Shown: positions 28,074 through 37,924 of the stretch, one piece after another
Position numbering within the stretch: the stretch's first letter is position 1
Layout of the letters: every line of letters starts with the position of its first letter
Source: CAVRUD01 sp963724285
GTDB lineage: Bacteria; Chloroflexota; Chloroflexia; Thermomicrobiales; UBA6265
Assembly (NCBI GenBank): GCA_963724285.1
Contig: CAVRUD010000005.1
Span: 193,903 to 257,902, forward strand
Direction of reading: 5' to 3'
Length of the DNA: 64,000 nt
Program-made: the position numbers and the translations under genes
The notes under the pieces: generated by a model
What the model was told of the DNA's origin: nothing
Seen by the model: the letters and a program-made list of their open reading frames with translations, nothing else
Databases searched by the model: none

Positions 28074-29570
28074 ATGCACCCTATTCAACGCCGACCAGTC
28101 ATACTCATTGCCACCGGGCTGCTGATTGCCCTGGCCGCCCTCATTCCGGCGGCACTCTCGACGAGCGCCCAGGAAAACGGCTTGGCGTCGATCACGATCT
28201 ATTCATCCTTATGTCCACCGAACTACCAGGAACAGGATTACTACAACGAGTGCTACGACACTCCCGCCGGTGAAGGGATCGTCTTCACGCTCACCAATCT
28301 CGAAGATCCGTCCGACACATACACCGGTACGAGCGGACCAAGCGGATTTGCCGCGATCGAGGGGATCGATCACGACGGGTTCTTCCAGCTCTCGTTCGAC
28401 GTCCCATTCGCAATCAGCAGTGCGCCGGGAAACTGCTCCGAAGACGGCAACCCCTTTCCGGTCGGCAGTGAGTATCAGATGGATCTCACGACCGACAATG
28501 ACATCCGCTGCGACATCTTTATCTCCCCCGCCGGCGACAACAATCCTGACCCACCCTTCCCCCACGGGACGGTGACGATCTACGCCACCGCCTGCGAGCC
28601 TGGTTACGCCGGCTCGGACTACTTCGAGGACTGCTACGACAACCCGGTCGCGAACCAGTCGTTCACGGCGCGCCCAGATGAGCGCGACGTCTCCACCATG
28701 CGCAGCGGCCTGCCGATCACCGGAGTGACGGACGCCAACGGATTCACGTCCCTTGACCTCGGCGCAGGCGCCTGGAATGTCGTCGCCGATCTCCCGGGTC
28801 ATGACATCGACCGCATCTTTGTTTACTGCTCGCAGGGTGGCCAGCGATACGACATCGAGATTGTCGACCTCGGCATGTACCTCGACGTGCCCGACGGCGC
28901 TGATATCCGGTGCGATTGGTACATCGTGCCCACTGATTCCAGGGGAGATGACTCCGGATCGATCACGATCTACAACACGTCATGCCCGGCCGGTTACAGT
29001 GGGTCCAGCTACTACCCTGACTGCTACGACGATCCCCAATCCGGCGTTACGTTCACCGCATCTGCGCTCAAACTCGGGTTCGAGGCCAGCGGCGTGACGG
29101 GTACCGACGGCATCGTTTCGCTGCCGTTGCCGGCGGACAACTCGATCGAGAGTCCGATTACGCTGTTCCAAAGCCCGACGATCGAGGTGCCGAAAGGCAG
29201 CTCGAACCCACCATTCTTCGTCTACTGCACTGCCGATGGAAGCCGGATCGACGTCACGTACAGCCTTGTCCAGCGCGACCCTGCCACCACGGACATCTTC
29301 ACCGCCAGCATCTCGCCCGCGCCCGGAGCGGACGTCCGGTGCGACTGGTATGACCTGCCGAAGCAGCAGCAGTCGCCGGCTCCGACTCCCTCACCCGCCC
29401 CAACTACACCCACAACCCCGGTGACGCAACTGCCAAACACCGGCATTGGCGCTGCCGCTGCCTCTGCCTCTGCCTCTGACGATCTGATGATCGGAGTCGC
29501 CCTCCTGGGCGCTACCGGCGCCGCGGGCGCCTACGCTTTGAATCGCAGACTGCGCCAGAACGCGGCCTAA
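28074..29570 (+). CDS. Secreted three-repeat cysteine-rich protein with LPxTG-type C-terminus
   Basis: 498 aa. Signal peptide (MHPIQRRPVILIATGLLIAL, alanine-rich cleavage region near residue 34). Three tandem repeats of about 115-130 residues each open with (S/T)-(I/V)-TIY-x3-C-x2-(N/G)Y-x4-(D/Y)Y-x2-CYD-x-P. They carry a G-x-(S/T)G-x2-G beta segment and close with D(I/V)RCD(I/W). The pattern suggests a disulfide-stabilised prealbumin-like (SpaA/Cna-B) fold. A Pro/Thr spacer follows, then LPNTG, a hydrophobic helix (MIGVALLGATGAAGAYAL) and the basic tail NRRLRQ, a complete sortase sorting signal. ATG 28074 follows gcggagga. No sortase gene lies in this window. Confidence 0.85.
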   Translation: MHPIQRRPVILIATGLLIALAALIPAALSTSAQENGLASITIYSSLCPPNYQEQDYYNECYDTPAGEGIVFTLTNLEDPSDTYTGTSGPSGFAAIEGIDHDGFFQLSFDVPFAISSAPGNCSEDGNPFPVGSEYQMDLTTDNDIRCDIFISPAGDNNPDPPFPHGTVTIYATACEPGYAGSDYFEDCYDNPVANQSFTARPDERDVSTMRSGLPITGVTDANGFTSLDLGAGAWNVVADLPGHDIDRIFVYCSQGGQRYDIEIVDLGMYLDVPDGADIRCDWYIVPTDSRGDDSGSITIYNTSCPAGYSGSSYYPDCYDDPQSGVTFTASALKLGFEASGVTGTDGIVSLPLPADNSIESPITLFQSPTIEVPKGSSNPPFFVYCTADGSRIDVTYSLVQRDPATTDIFTASISPAPGADVRCDWYDLPKQQQSPAPTPSPAPTTPTTPVTQLPNTGIGAAAASASASDDLMIGVALLGATGAAGAYALNRRLRQNAA

Positions 29571-29591
29571 CCTTCGATCGTGAATCCCCAC

Positions 29592-29633
29592 ACCCAACGC
29601 GGCACGTACCTTAGGGTACGTGCCGCGTTGGGT
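29592..29633. terminator. Strong hairpin terminator after the LPxTG protein gene
   Basis: acccaacgcggcacgtacc and its complement form a 19-bp perfect stem with a 4-nt loop (ttag), 21 bp after the stop codon. The tail has only short T-runs. Confidence 0.75.
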
Positions 29634-29704
29634 TCCATCGGGTGACCGTATGTGAGGACGTGCGGCACAATTCATGCACTAGTACCTGAGCGGAGGTATG
29701 ACGC

Positions 29705-30778
29705 ATGGCGATGCGACGAACCGCTCCAACTCCAGTACTTCATCACCCCGGTTCGGCTTCCAGACCCGTTCCGCGTGCTCCACATCCCCGACAGCTCGAC
29801 GGGCGGCATCGGCACCCGGGCCGTCAATTCGGTTGGGAAGCACACCTGACTTGGACTAACGCGGGCGCCATTCCGAGGTGGCTCTGGCGAGGCTATCACC
29901 AAGTCAATGCCGGCGATCTTGCCGCCGCGATTGCCTACCACGCGCTGGTCGCGCTGGTTCCGTCGTTCCTGATGTTGGTGTCGATCGGCGGCTACCTCTT
30001 GAACCGTGACGACGCGGTCCTGCGCACCGCGCTCAACGCCGCCTTCTGGGCGCTGCCGTCGGATAGCGCCCGCGAGGCGCTCGAAGCGCTCCTCCAGGCA
30101 CGAGACAACCACGGTTGGCTAGGTGTCGCCAGTATCATCGCGTTTGTGTGGGTCGGCACAGGATTTGTTACCAGCCTCGCCCGCGGAATGAACCGGGTTT
30201 ATCAGGTGCCGAACCGTCACTATGTTTTCCAGCGGTCCCGGTCATTCGTTGTGGTCGTCGCCTTCGCGATCCTCTTTCAACTTGCGACCTTGGCTGCCAT
30301 CCTGCCCACGTTCGTCATGGGCCGCGAGTTCGTGACCTACTTCCAGCCATGGATTCTCAAGACCGGCAGCGGTCGCATCCTCAGCTATGGCGTGGCGATG
30401 ACGGCGGCGATGTGCCTCTTCCTCATGCTCTATTGGGCCCTACCGAACGCCGGTCAGAGGTTCAAGGACGTCTGGCCCGGGACGCTCACGGCAGGAGTGA
30501 TGTTCCTCGGAATCGTCCAGATCTTTCCGTTGTACATCCGGCTTTTCAGCCATTTCAACCGGACGGCCACCGCCTTCGGGTTCGTTTCAATTCTGGTGTT
30601 TTGGTTCTATCTTCTTGCCCATGTCTTGCTCTTCGGAACCTACATCAACGCAACTTGGCAATGTCACCGGCGACGCGCCCATGGGTTACCGAAGTGCCCT
30701 TCGATATTGCAAGCGCCCGACGACGATTCATCCGACCGGGTCCAAAGCGGCACATTGAGATCGCAAGGAGACGGTTAG
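29705..30778 (+). CDS. YihY/BrkB family inner-membrane protein
   Basis: Polytopic membrane protein with about six hydrophobic helices. AGDLAAAIAYHALVALVPSF is the family's opening, followed by ASIIAFVWVGTGFVTSLARG, the segment VVVAFAILFQLATLAAILPT, MTAAMCLFLMLYWALPNAG, WPGTLTAGVMFLGIVQIFPL and SILVFWFYLLAHVLLFGTYI. Once called RNase BN in error; the real role is unknown, perhaps transport. The first 50 or so residues are arginine/proline-rich and unlike the family, so the true start may be later, near 29850. The C-terminal tail after about residue 315 is poorly conserved. Confidence 0.83.
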   Translation: MAMRRTAPTPVLHHPGSASRPVPRAPHPRQLDGRHRHPGRQFGWEAHLTWTNAGAIPRWLWRGYHQVNAGDLAAAIAYHALVALVPSFLMLVSIGGYLLNRDDAVLRTALNAAFWALPSDSAREALEALLQARDNHGWLGVASIIAFVWVGTGFVTSLARGMNRVYQVPNRHYVFQRSRSFVVVVAFAILFQLATLAAILPTFVMGREFVTYFQPWILKTGSGRILSYGVAMTAAMCLFLMLYWALPNAGQRFKDVWPGTLTAGVMFLGIVQIFPLYIRLFSHFNRTATAFGFVSILVFWFYLLAHVLLFGTYINATWQCHRRRAHGLPKCPSILQAPDDDSSDRVQSGTLRSQGDG

Positions 30779-30883
30779 GTATTCGTCCGCGAACAGCGCG
30801 GTCGTGACGGCTTTGTCCTGTTGAAGATGCGTGGCATCCCACCTTCGAGCAGCCAACGCTGGCGGGTGCGGGCCGGGCTCTCG

Positions 30884-31729
30884 TCAGCCGCCGCGCTCAG
30901 TCGCGCCAACGTCTCGGCCAGCAGGGATCACCTGCGTTCGTCGTGACGCCCAGTCGGTCCGCCCGACCAACAATCCGACCGCACCTATCCCGATCAGCCC
31001 GAAGCTAATCCAGTAGGCGGCGGGTAGGGGACCGATGTAGAGGCTGTCCGTCCTGATTCGCTCGATGAAGAAGCGGACCGTGCCGTACGCGATCAGATAG
31101 ACCCAGAGAGCGTCGCCCTCGCGCAGGCGACGGTCGGTCGGAATGCGCAACACCATCCAGCACAGCGCCGCGGCGATCAGGATATTGGCGATCGATTCGT
31201 ACAGAAACGTCGGGTGAAAAGTGGCGACATCGGAATACTCAGCCGGCCGCCGGCGAGGACTGATCTCGACCGCCCACGGCAGGTCAGACGGCGTGCCAAA
31301 TGCCTCCTGATTGGCCCAGTTGCCCCAGCGCCCGATTGCCTGCGCCACGGCAAGTCCAGGGACGATGACATCGGCCCAACGAAGGAGACGTTCACCCCGA
31401 CGATGACAGAGGTACGCCAGCATCAACACCCCGGCGACGATCGCGCCATGGATCGTCATTCCTCCGAGGCGAATATTGATGATCTCTGACGGGCGATCGG
31501 TGAAGTAGTCGAACCGGAGCAGGACGTAGTAGGCCCGGGCGCCGATCAACCCCGCAACGACAACCAGCGGGGCAATATCGAGGATGAACTCCGGGTCCAT
31601 CCCTCGTCGCCGGGCGAGCTCCCGCGACAGCCAGATGGCGACGATGATCCCGAGCAAGATGAAAAGGGCGTACCACCTGATCGACATGCTGCCGATCTCG
31701 ATAGCGGTTGGGTCAGCGGGCGATGGCAC
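30884..31729 (-). CDS. lgt: Prolipoprotein diacylglyceryl transferase
   Basis: Integral membrane enzyme that transfers diacylglycerol from phosphatidylglycerol to the lipobox cysteine of lipoproteins. 281 aa with seven hydrophobic segments. Family markers: SIRWYALFILLG, the catalytic His in GGMTIHGAI, signature GRWGNWANQEAFG, HPTFLYESI and RFFIERIRTD. GTG 31729 gives the typical short N-terminus before SIRWYAL. It overlaps the 3' end of pfkB by 17 bp, so it is translationally coupled and last in the rel-pfkB-lgt operon. Confidence 0.94.
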   Translation of the reverse strand: MPSPADPTAIEIGSMSIRWYALFILLGIIVAIWLSRELARRRGMDPEFILDIAPLVVVAGLIGARAYYVLLRFDYFTDRPSEIINIRLGGMTIHGAIVAGVLMLAYLCHRRGERLLRWADVIVPGLAVAQAIGRWGNWANQEAFGTPSDLPWAVEISPRRRPAEYSDVATFHPTFLYESIANILIAAALCWMVLRIPTDRRLREGDALWVYLIAYGTVRFFIERIRTDSLYIGPLPAAYWISFGLIGIGAVGLLVGRTDWASRRTQVIPAGRDVGATERGG

Positions 31730-32699
31730 GCGGTCGCACCTTGGCGTGGGCCTGGAACGCCTCGATGTTCGCCCTGGTCGGAAGGCCGTCAAGGGCACCG
31801 GGACGGGTCGTCGCCAGCGCTCCGGCGGCGGCGGCGAACCGCATGTCCTCGACGTCTGGAGGACGCCAGTCGCTCTCCACAAGCCTGACGATCAGCCCGG
31901 CGGTAAATGCGTCCCCTGCTCCGGTCGGTTCGACTGCCTGGACATCGTACGGCGCAACATGCTGAGGAGCGTCCGCTCCGGATGGTAGGAACCACGCACC
32001 GCGAGCGCCGTCGGTGAGGACGACGATCCCGGCGGTCCAGGACCGGGCAGCTGAGTAGGCCTCGTCCACTGAGTTGCTGCCGAACAGGAAGCGGGCATCG
32101 TCTACGCTGAGTTTGAGGAGGGTTGCTCGGCGGGCAATTGACGCGCACAGATTGATGGCGTCCTCTCTGGAGTCCCAGAGCGCAGGACGAGCATTGACAT
32201 CGAAGCAGATCGGCACCCCGGACGCGGTAGCGATCTCCGCTGCCCGCTCAATCGCGCGCCGCGACGGTTCAACAGCGAGCGCCACCGATCCGACGACGAT
32301 TCCGGCTGTTTCGGGGATTCCGGCCGCGCCGGCGTCTTGGACTGAAAGGAGGCGGTCCGCCAGGCGCATGAACCTGAAATGCCCATCGCCGTGGGCGTCT
32401 TTCCAGGCCAGCGCCAGCGACGTTTCCGTCCCGTCGACCATGCGCAACCGGCTGGTATCGACCCGATCGGACTGGAGCGTTGTGCGGAGTCGCTCCCCGA
32501 ACGGGTCGTCGCCGACCACGCCGCAGAATGCCGCAGGAACGCCTAGCCGGGCGAGCGCCACCGCGACGTTGGCGGGCGCTCCACCAGGCCGGACATCGAA
32601 CCGGGCAACGTCGTGAAGGCCGGTAGCCGGCGGCGCTGCTATCAGGTCGATCAACACTTCGCCGATCGATAGCAGCGGGCGCACCGGAGCGTCAGCCAC
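31713..32699 (-). CDS. PfkB family carbohydrate kinase (fructokinase-like)
   Basis: 328-aa ribokinase-superfamily sugar kinase. PfkB signature 1 region FDVRPGGAPANVAVALARLG near residues 34-53. Signature 2 VEPTGAGDAFTAGLI carries the catalytic Asp and anion hole near residue 265. The opening LLSIGEVLIDLI is typical of fructokinases/2-keto-3-deoxygluconate kinases. Substrate not determined. It lies 8 bp after rel and overlaps lgt. That link to the stringent-response gene is positional only. Confidence 0.9.
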   Translation of the reverse strand: MADAPVRPLLSIGEVLIDLIAAPPATGLHDVARFDVRPGGAPANVAVALARLGVPAAFCGVVGDDPFGERLRTTLQSDRVDTSRLRMVDGTETSLALAWKDAHGDGHFRFMRLADRLLSVQDAGAAGIPETAGIVVGSVALAVEPSRRAIERAAEIATASGVPICFDVNARPALWDSREDAINLCASIARRATLLKLSVDDARFLFGSNSVDEAYSAARSWTAGIVVLTDGARGAWFLPSGADAPQHVAPYDVQAVEPTGAGDAFTAGLIVRLVESDWRPPDVEDMRFAAAAGALATTRPGALDGLPTRANIEAFQAHAKVRPRAIAR

Positions 32700-32707
32700 T
32701 GGCTGGG

Positions 32708-35044
32708 CTACGCATTGGCGCGGATGCGGCCGGGCATCGCCGCGGTCTCGCGGCGAACCTCGACCACATCCCGGATGCTTTCCAGTTTCTGCAGTAGCCG
32801 GCCGAGCTGACTCACCCCTTCGACCTCCATGGTCAACAGGAGGGTCACTGTGCGGTCGTCGTGCGTCGTCGTGAGCAGGGAGAGGATGTTGACCTTCTCG
32901 TCCGCCAGCAGCGTGCTGACGTCCTTGAGGAGGCCCACACGATCCCAGGCGCTGATCCGGGCGGCGACCGGGAAGGTACTACCCCCTTGGTTACCCCAGC
33001 CGACCGGAACGAGCCGCTCCGGATCGGGAATGTTGATCAGGTTCGGGCAATCGGTGCGATGAACCGTGATGCCTCTGCCTCGGGTGGTATAGCCAATGAT
33101 CTGATCGCCCATCACCGGCTTGCAGCACGAGGCGAGATTCGTCAGCAATCCGCCGGCACCCATCACCTCGACCCGCGCCGGGGATGACGGAGCGACGACG
33201 TTCGTCGGAAAGGTGAACTCGTCCTTCCGGGTCTCGCCAACGCGAGCGACAATCTGCTGCGGCGACACCGCCCCGTACCCAATGGCGGCGAGGAAATCGT
33301 CGATTTTCTGATACATCGGGAAGTGCTTGAGGATCTCGTCGGACTTCGATTCGATGCTGAGTCGGCGTAGCTCCCGATCGAGGATCTCGCGGCCCTGCGC
33401 GATCATCTCGTCCCGCTGTTGCCGCCGGAACCACTGCCGGATCTTCTCCCGGGCCGCGGCGGTGACCACATACCCGCCTTCGGCCTGGAGCCAGTCGCGG
33501 CTCGGGCCGACTTTGGCCTTGCTGGTCAGGATCCGCACGACTTGGCCGTTCTCGAGCTTGTAGTCGAGGGCGACCTGCTGGTCATTGACCTTGGCGCCGA
33601 CGCAGTGATGACCGACGTCGGTGTGGATTCGATAGGCGAAGTCGATCGGCGTCGCGCCCCTGGGCAGTTCCTTGATCTCACCACCCGGGGTGAAGACGTA
33701 GATCATGTCCTGGAAGATATCGGACTTCAGGGATTCGACGAACTCCTCGGCGTCGGAGATCTCCTTCTGCCAGTCCATCAGCTGGCGCAGCCAGGCGATC
33801 TTGTCTTCGAGCCGGTCGTCCTTCCTGCCACCCTCTTTGTACCGCCAGTGGGCGGCGACGCCGTATTCGGCGACCTGGTGCATTTCCCGAGAGCGGATCT
33901 GGATTTCGAGCGAGTGGCCATCGAGCCCGATCACCGCGGTGTGCAGGCTCTGGTACATGCTCTCCTTCGGCGTGCCGATGTAGTCATCGAACTCGCCCGG
34001 GATCGGGTGCCACATACTGTGCACCACACCCAGGGCGCCGTAGCAGTCCTTCTTGCTCTCGACGATCACGCGCACGCCGACGACATCGTAGATCTCGTCG
34101 AAGTTGCGCTGCTTCTGCTGCATCTTCCGGTAGATCGAATAGATGTGCTTTCCTCGCCCGGACAATTCGGCCTCGATGCCATTCTCCCGGAGGGCATCGC
34201 GCAGGTCGGAAAGGACCCGGATGATATAGGCCGCCCGGTCGGGCTCCCGCTCGGCCAAGGACTTCGTGATCTGCTGATAGGCCTCAGGGTTGAGGTATCG
34301 GAACGCCAGATCCTCCAGCTCGGATTTCACCGGCCAGATGCCCAGCCTGTTCGCCAGCGGCGCGTAGATCTCCATCGTCTGCTGGGCGATCTTGACCTGC
34401 TTGTCCGGCGGCATCGCCCCCAACGTGCGCATGTTGTGGAGGCGATCGGCGAGTTTGATCAGGACGACACCGATGTCATCGACCATCGCCAGGAACATCT
34501 TGCGCAGGCTTTCCGCCTGCTGCGCCTTCTCGCGGTTCCGACCGGGATCGGGCTCCCCGGACCACTTGATCTGTCCGAGCTTGGTAACGCCATCGACCAG
34601 CTTTGCCACCCGGGCACCGAGGCCGGCCTCGACCTCTTCCAGCGTGACCTCGGTATCCTCGACGACATCGTGCATGATCCCGCCGGCGACTGTTTCGGCG
34701 TCGAGGGACATGTTGGCCAGGATCATCGCCGTGCGCAGGGGATGCACGACGTAGGGCTCACCGGAGCGCCGGAACATGCCGTCATGGGCGCGGATCGCCA
34801 TCGCCTTGGCGTTCTCGATCAACTCGAGGTTGGCCAGGGCTGGACCGTTGGTCTTGTAGAGGGCGGCATCGAGATCGGCGAGCGCCCCGAGGATTGCTGG
34901 ATCTGACCCCACATCCGTCAGCGCCGCCGCAACCTGAGGACCCACCGGAATCGCGATGGCCTCTACAACGTCTCTGTCCGCCGCCTCACCGATGCGGAGA
35001 TCGGCAGTGGCGACATCGCCTGAGGGGCTGGGAACGTGCTGCAT
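32708..35044 (-). CDS. rel: Bifunctional (p)ppGpp synthetase/hydrolase (RelA/SpoT)
   Basis: 778-aa long RSH enzyme. Hydrolase HD domain: YVVHPLRTAMILANM and the metal-binding HD in GGIMHDVVEDT. The synthetase domain has SGRGKHIYSIYRKMQQK, the segment YDVVGVRVIVESKKDCYGAL and the EIQIRSREMHQVAEYGVAAH motif with a catalytic Glu. The TGS domain is VFTPGGEIKELPRGATPIDF. The C-terminus has a zinc-finger/conserved-cysteine region (LASCCKPVMGDQIIGY) and ACT (LLKDVSTLLADEKVNI). ATG 35044 was preferred over TTG 35050. An N-terminal extension of about 60 residues precedes the HD domain. First gene of the rel-pfkB-lgt operon. Confidence 0.95.
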   Translation of the reverse strand: MQHVPSPSGDVATADLRIGEAADRDVVEAIAIPVGPQVAAALTDVGSDPAILGALADLDAALYKTNGPALANLELIENAKAMAIRAHDGMFRRSGEPYVVHPLRTAMILANMSLDAETVAGGIMHDVVEDTEVTLEEVEAGLGARVAKLVDGVTKLGQIKWSGEPDPGRNREKAQQAESLRKMFLAMVDDIGVVLIKLADRLHNMRTLGAMPPDKQVKIAQQTMEIYAPLANRLGIWPVKSELEDLAFRYLNPEAYQQITKSLAEREPDRAAYIIRVLSDLRDALRENGIEAELSGRGKHIYSIYRKMQQKQRNFDEIYDVVGVRVIVESKKDCYGALGVVHSMWHPIPGEFDDYIGTPKESMYQSLHTAVIGLDGHSLEIQIRSREMHQVAEYGVAAHWRYKEGGRKDDRLEDKIAWLRQLMDWQKEISDAEEFVESLKSDIFQDMIYVFTPGGEIKELPRGATPIDFAYRIHTDVGHHCVGAKVNDQQVALDYKLENGQVVRILTSKAKVGPSRDWLQAEGGYVVTAAAREKIRQWFRRQQRDEMIAQGREILDRELRRLSIESKSDEILKHFPMYQKIDDFLAAIGYGAVSPQQIVARVGETRKDEFTFPTNVVAPSSPARVEVMGAGGLLTNLASCCKPVMGDQIIGYTTRGRGITVHRTDCPNLINIPDPERLVPVGWGNQGGSTFPVAARISAWDRVGLLKDVSTLLADEKVNILSLLTTTHDDRTVTLLLTMEVEGVSQLGRLLQKLESIRDVVEVRRETAAMPGRIRANA

Positions 35045-35285
35045 TGGCAAGTATTACCTTGATGCGAGGAAAAAAGGAGTTACCGGTGGCGGCTCCTGCA
35101 GCGTCGCATGTTCCGTCAGAGTGGCGGGAGTGTACGCAAACGTTGGTGCACCGTCAACAATAGGTGGCCCCTCCGGACCACGACACTCTGCCTAAATCTA
35201 CGCATAAACGGTCAATTTGGATCTATCCGGTGGTGCCAGTTGGTTGGCCCGCGCCCGGTGTCGAACATTGCAAAAGACGCATTAA

Positions 35286-35370
35286 GAGCGCCCATCAGCA
35301 CCGTCGTTCTCAGTCCCGGAGGGACTACGTAGGTTTAGCGCCAGGTTTCAACCTGGCGTCCGCCGCTCGG
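35286..35370. repeat. Partial MITE-like element in the rel-moeA intergenic region (35045-35472)
   Basis: The end GAGCGCCCATCAGCACCG after TAA (35283-35285) is followed by ctcagtcccggagggact and cgccaggtttcaacctggcg. These are the inverted copies of the palindromes at 22035-22090. No right end seen. The rest of the 428-bp gap between divergent rel and moeA shows no gene. Promoters must lie here, but no clear boxes stand out. Confidence 0.55.
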
Positions 35371-35472
35371 ACGATTGTAGGAATCGCCGTCCCGATGGAT
35401 ACTCAATGCTTGAGTGCCAAGGTCATTGCGGTACCCTGACCGGCCATCACCTTCCCACCGATGAGGAGCACC

Positions 35473-36774
35473 GTGGCGCAGACCAAACATCAAGGAAACC
35501 TTGCCGTCAGCGCACAAGCGGATGAGTACCGGCTACAGCATCCGGCTGAAGTCCGGGAGACCATCCTGCGCCATGCATCCGCGTTGCCCCTGGAAACGGT
35601 GGCCATCTCAGATGCCAACTGGCGTGTTCTGGGGGCGGATCTGATCGCTCCGGAAGACCATCCGCCGTTTCCTGCCGCGACGATGGACGGATTTGCCGTC
35701 CTAGCCGAGGATCATTCGCCCTGGCGGGAAATCCTTGGAGACCAGATGGCGGGCCGGGTTCAAGACCTGGAGGTCACGCCGGGGACTGCGGTTCGGATTA
35801 CGACCGGAGCACCCCTGCCGAAAGGCGCTGACGCGGTCGTCCAGGTCGAACTCACCGAGCCGGCCGAAGACCACGTGATCATCCACGACGAGAACGTCAG
35901 CCCTGGCCAGAATGTGCGCCCCGTCGGCGTCGACTTGCGCAAGGGGGACCTACTAGTGCCGGCCGGGACAGTCCTGGGTCCGGCAGAGATTGGACTCGTG
36001 GCCGGCTTCGGCCACATTCCGGTCACGGTTCACCGGCGGATTCGGGTCAGCGTCCTGTCTACCGGCGATGAACTGGTCGAGCCCGGGCAACGTCTAGGCC
36101 CGGGGCAAATCCGAGACTCGAATCGGTTCAGCCTGATCGCGGCCCTCCGAGGCGAAGGGGCAGAAGTCGTCTGGTCGGGAAAGGCTCCCGACGAGCGGGA
36201 GCCCCTGCGCGCGCTCCTCGAAGAACGTATTGCCACCAGCGATGTGGTCGTCACCAGCGGCGGCGTCTCAATGGGCGAACTGGATCTGGTCAAGGCACTC
36301 ATGGGTGAACTGACGGGAGTCAGAGTCCATGTCCGTCGGGTCTTCATGAAGCCCGGCAAGCCGTTTACCTTCGCCACCGCCGAGCGCTCCGATCCAACGG
36401 AATGCACTCCGCCAGTCCTGATCTTCGGCCTGCCCGGGAATCCAGTCTCCGCCCTGGCCGGATTTGAGGTATTCGTCCGGCCTGCACTGGCCACACTCTC
36501 CGGCAAGCGGTCTATCGACCGGCCCAAGGTCCCCGTTCGCCTCACGGAGGAAACGCGCCCGAGCGACCGGATCGAATACCAGCGGGCAATCGTCCGGGTG
36601 GGTCAAAACGGGCGCCTGGAGGCGGCGACGACCGGCAGCCAAGCGTCATCCCGCCTGGTCTCCTTCGTTGGAGCGAACGCCTTGCTCGAAATCTCGCCCC
36701 GTTCGGAGCCGTACGCCTCCGGGGAGATTGTCACGGCCCTCCTCACTGGACCGCTCCGGGGACCCGACGAGTAG
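35473..36774 (+). CDS. moeA: Molybdopterin molybdenumtransferase
   Basis: 433-aa enzyme that inserts molybdate into adenylylated molybdopterin in the cytoplasm. Conserved: FPAATMDGFAV, ITTGAPLPKGADAVVQVE, VSVLSTGDELVEPGQ, the molybdate/MPT-binding segment VVTSGGVSMGELDLV, FMKPGKPFTFA and FGLPGNPVSALAGFEVFVRP. GTG 35473 was chosen because gaggag sits just ahead. It belongs with the moaDE fusion about 2 kb downstream and probably supports the molybdoenzyme at 45261-47568. Confidence 0.94.
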   Translation: MAQTKHQGNLAVSAQADEYRLQHPAEVRETILRHASALPLETVAISDANWRVLGADLIAPEDHPPFPAATMDGFAVLAEDHSPWREILGDQMAGRVQDLEVTPGTAVRITTGAPLPKGADAVVQVELTEPAEDHVIIHDENVSPGQNVRPVGVDLRKGDLLVPAGTVLGPAEIGLVAGFGHIPVTVHRRIRVSVLSTGDELVEPGQRLGPGQIRDSNRFSLIAALRGEGAEVVWSGKAPDEREPLRALLEERIATSDVVVTSGGVSMGELDLVKALMGELTGVRVHVRRVFMKPGKPFTFATAERSDPTECTPPVLIFGLPGNPVSALAGFEVFVRPALATLSGKRSIDRPKVPVRLTEETRPSDRIEYQRAIVRVGQNGRLEAATTGSQASSRLVSFVGANALLEISPRSEPYASGEIVTALLTGPLRGPDE

Positions 36775-36778
36775 GCCC

Positions 36779-37760
36779 CTACTCATCCTCATCCTCGGCA
36801 ATGACGGCGCCGTCGCGCAGCATCTTTTCCCAGATCGAGAAGCCCCGGGTGATCGACATACCGGCCTGCTCGTAGACCTTTGTCGCCCCGGTGGCATTGG
36901 CGGTATCCACACCCAGGGCCACCGATGGTAGGCCGCGCTCGAAGAACGCCGCGAAGGACCATTCAAGGAGTGCGCGCGCAATACCCCGCCGCCGCCACTC
37001 CGGCAGGACCCCGACACGCTGGATCCAACCGCCCCCGCCGGGCGAGTTCTTGCCGATCAAAGCGCCCACTAAGCTCGTCGCCGGCGAACGCCATCCACCA
37101 AAGTCCAGGATCATGATCGTCCTGCTTTCGCCGCTTGGTCCACTGCTCGAACGAGCGCGGCCGGTGTCCCCAGTGCAGGGCAAAGGCTGCCTCGGTGGTC
37201 TTCCAGATGAGGCGCTCGTCTGCCTCATCGCGGGCAGCCCGGATGCTGATTCCATTTGGCACTTCGCCAACCTGCGGAGGGCCAGAGAAGACGATCTGCA
37301 TGCGCCAAAATTGACGCGCGAGGTTGTATCCCAATCCACCCATGAGGGCGGCCGCCTCATTGTTGTAGGCGTTCGTCGGGTTTTGGAGCATGACTCGAGC
37401 GCCTTCGGGGGCGCGGTCGACGAAGTCGGCGGCACGCCGCTCTGTCCAGCGAACCAGCGCGGTGCCGATGCCCCGGCCCTCGTAATCAGCGTGGACATAC
37501 CCTTCGGCATCGATCCCCGAGAACTCTCCCTCACCGGTGCAGTTGGCATACCCCACGATTCGCCCGTCGTGGTCTACAGCTAACTGGACATCATTGGCAT
37601 GGTCCAACTCCTCCCAGTCGACGGCGAATTCCTCCTTAGGGGTGTCGATCTCGCCGAACTCACGCATGTCAGATGAGACGACAACCTCAAACACCCCGTC
37701 TAGATCATCTCTTGTCGCGGCGCGCAGCGTAAATGTTGGGACCGATGCGTTCGCGGTCAT
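36779..37760 (-). CDS. Tandem GNAT acetyltransferase (frameshift)
   Basis: About 326 aa with two GNAT folds. The N-terminal domain reads FTLRAATRDDLDGVFEVVVS, then GYVHADYEGRGIGTALVRW with a Q/RxxGxG/A loop. The C-terminal domain reads ISIRAARDEADERLIWKTTE, WWMAFAGDELS and, after a +1 shift near 37055, VGVLPEWRRRGIARALL (acetyl-CoA loop) and GVDTANATGATKVYEQAGM. The duplicated GNAT plan is like that of mycothiol synthase or Eis-type proteins, but substrate is unknown. Ends 4 bp after the convergent moeA stop. Confidence 0.85.
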
Positions 37761-37924
37761 TTTCAGCTCCAGAATCTCGCCATTGGTGTCACGCAGCGGC
37801 AGAGGTTGGGTGCACATTGGAACCAAGCGTGTGACTCAGGGCCGAAACGACGGCGCGTGCTGAGCAGCACGGAGCCTACACCGTGATGCCAAGTTCATCT
37901 ACGTTCGACACGTTCTCGTGGACT

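Noticed and set aside
29652..29849. A 65-codon frame ending FRVLHIPDSSTGGIGTRAVN upstream of the YihY-like gene
   Set aside because: It overlaps the proposed YihY start region and lacks a ribosome site. It may instead show that the true YihY start is later, which is noted there.
33419..34906. A 495-codon open frame on the plus strand
   Set aside because: It lies antisense to the rel gene, has no family features, and is explained by high GC content of the conserved minus-strand gene.
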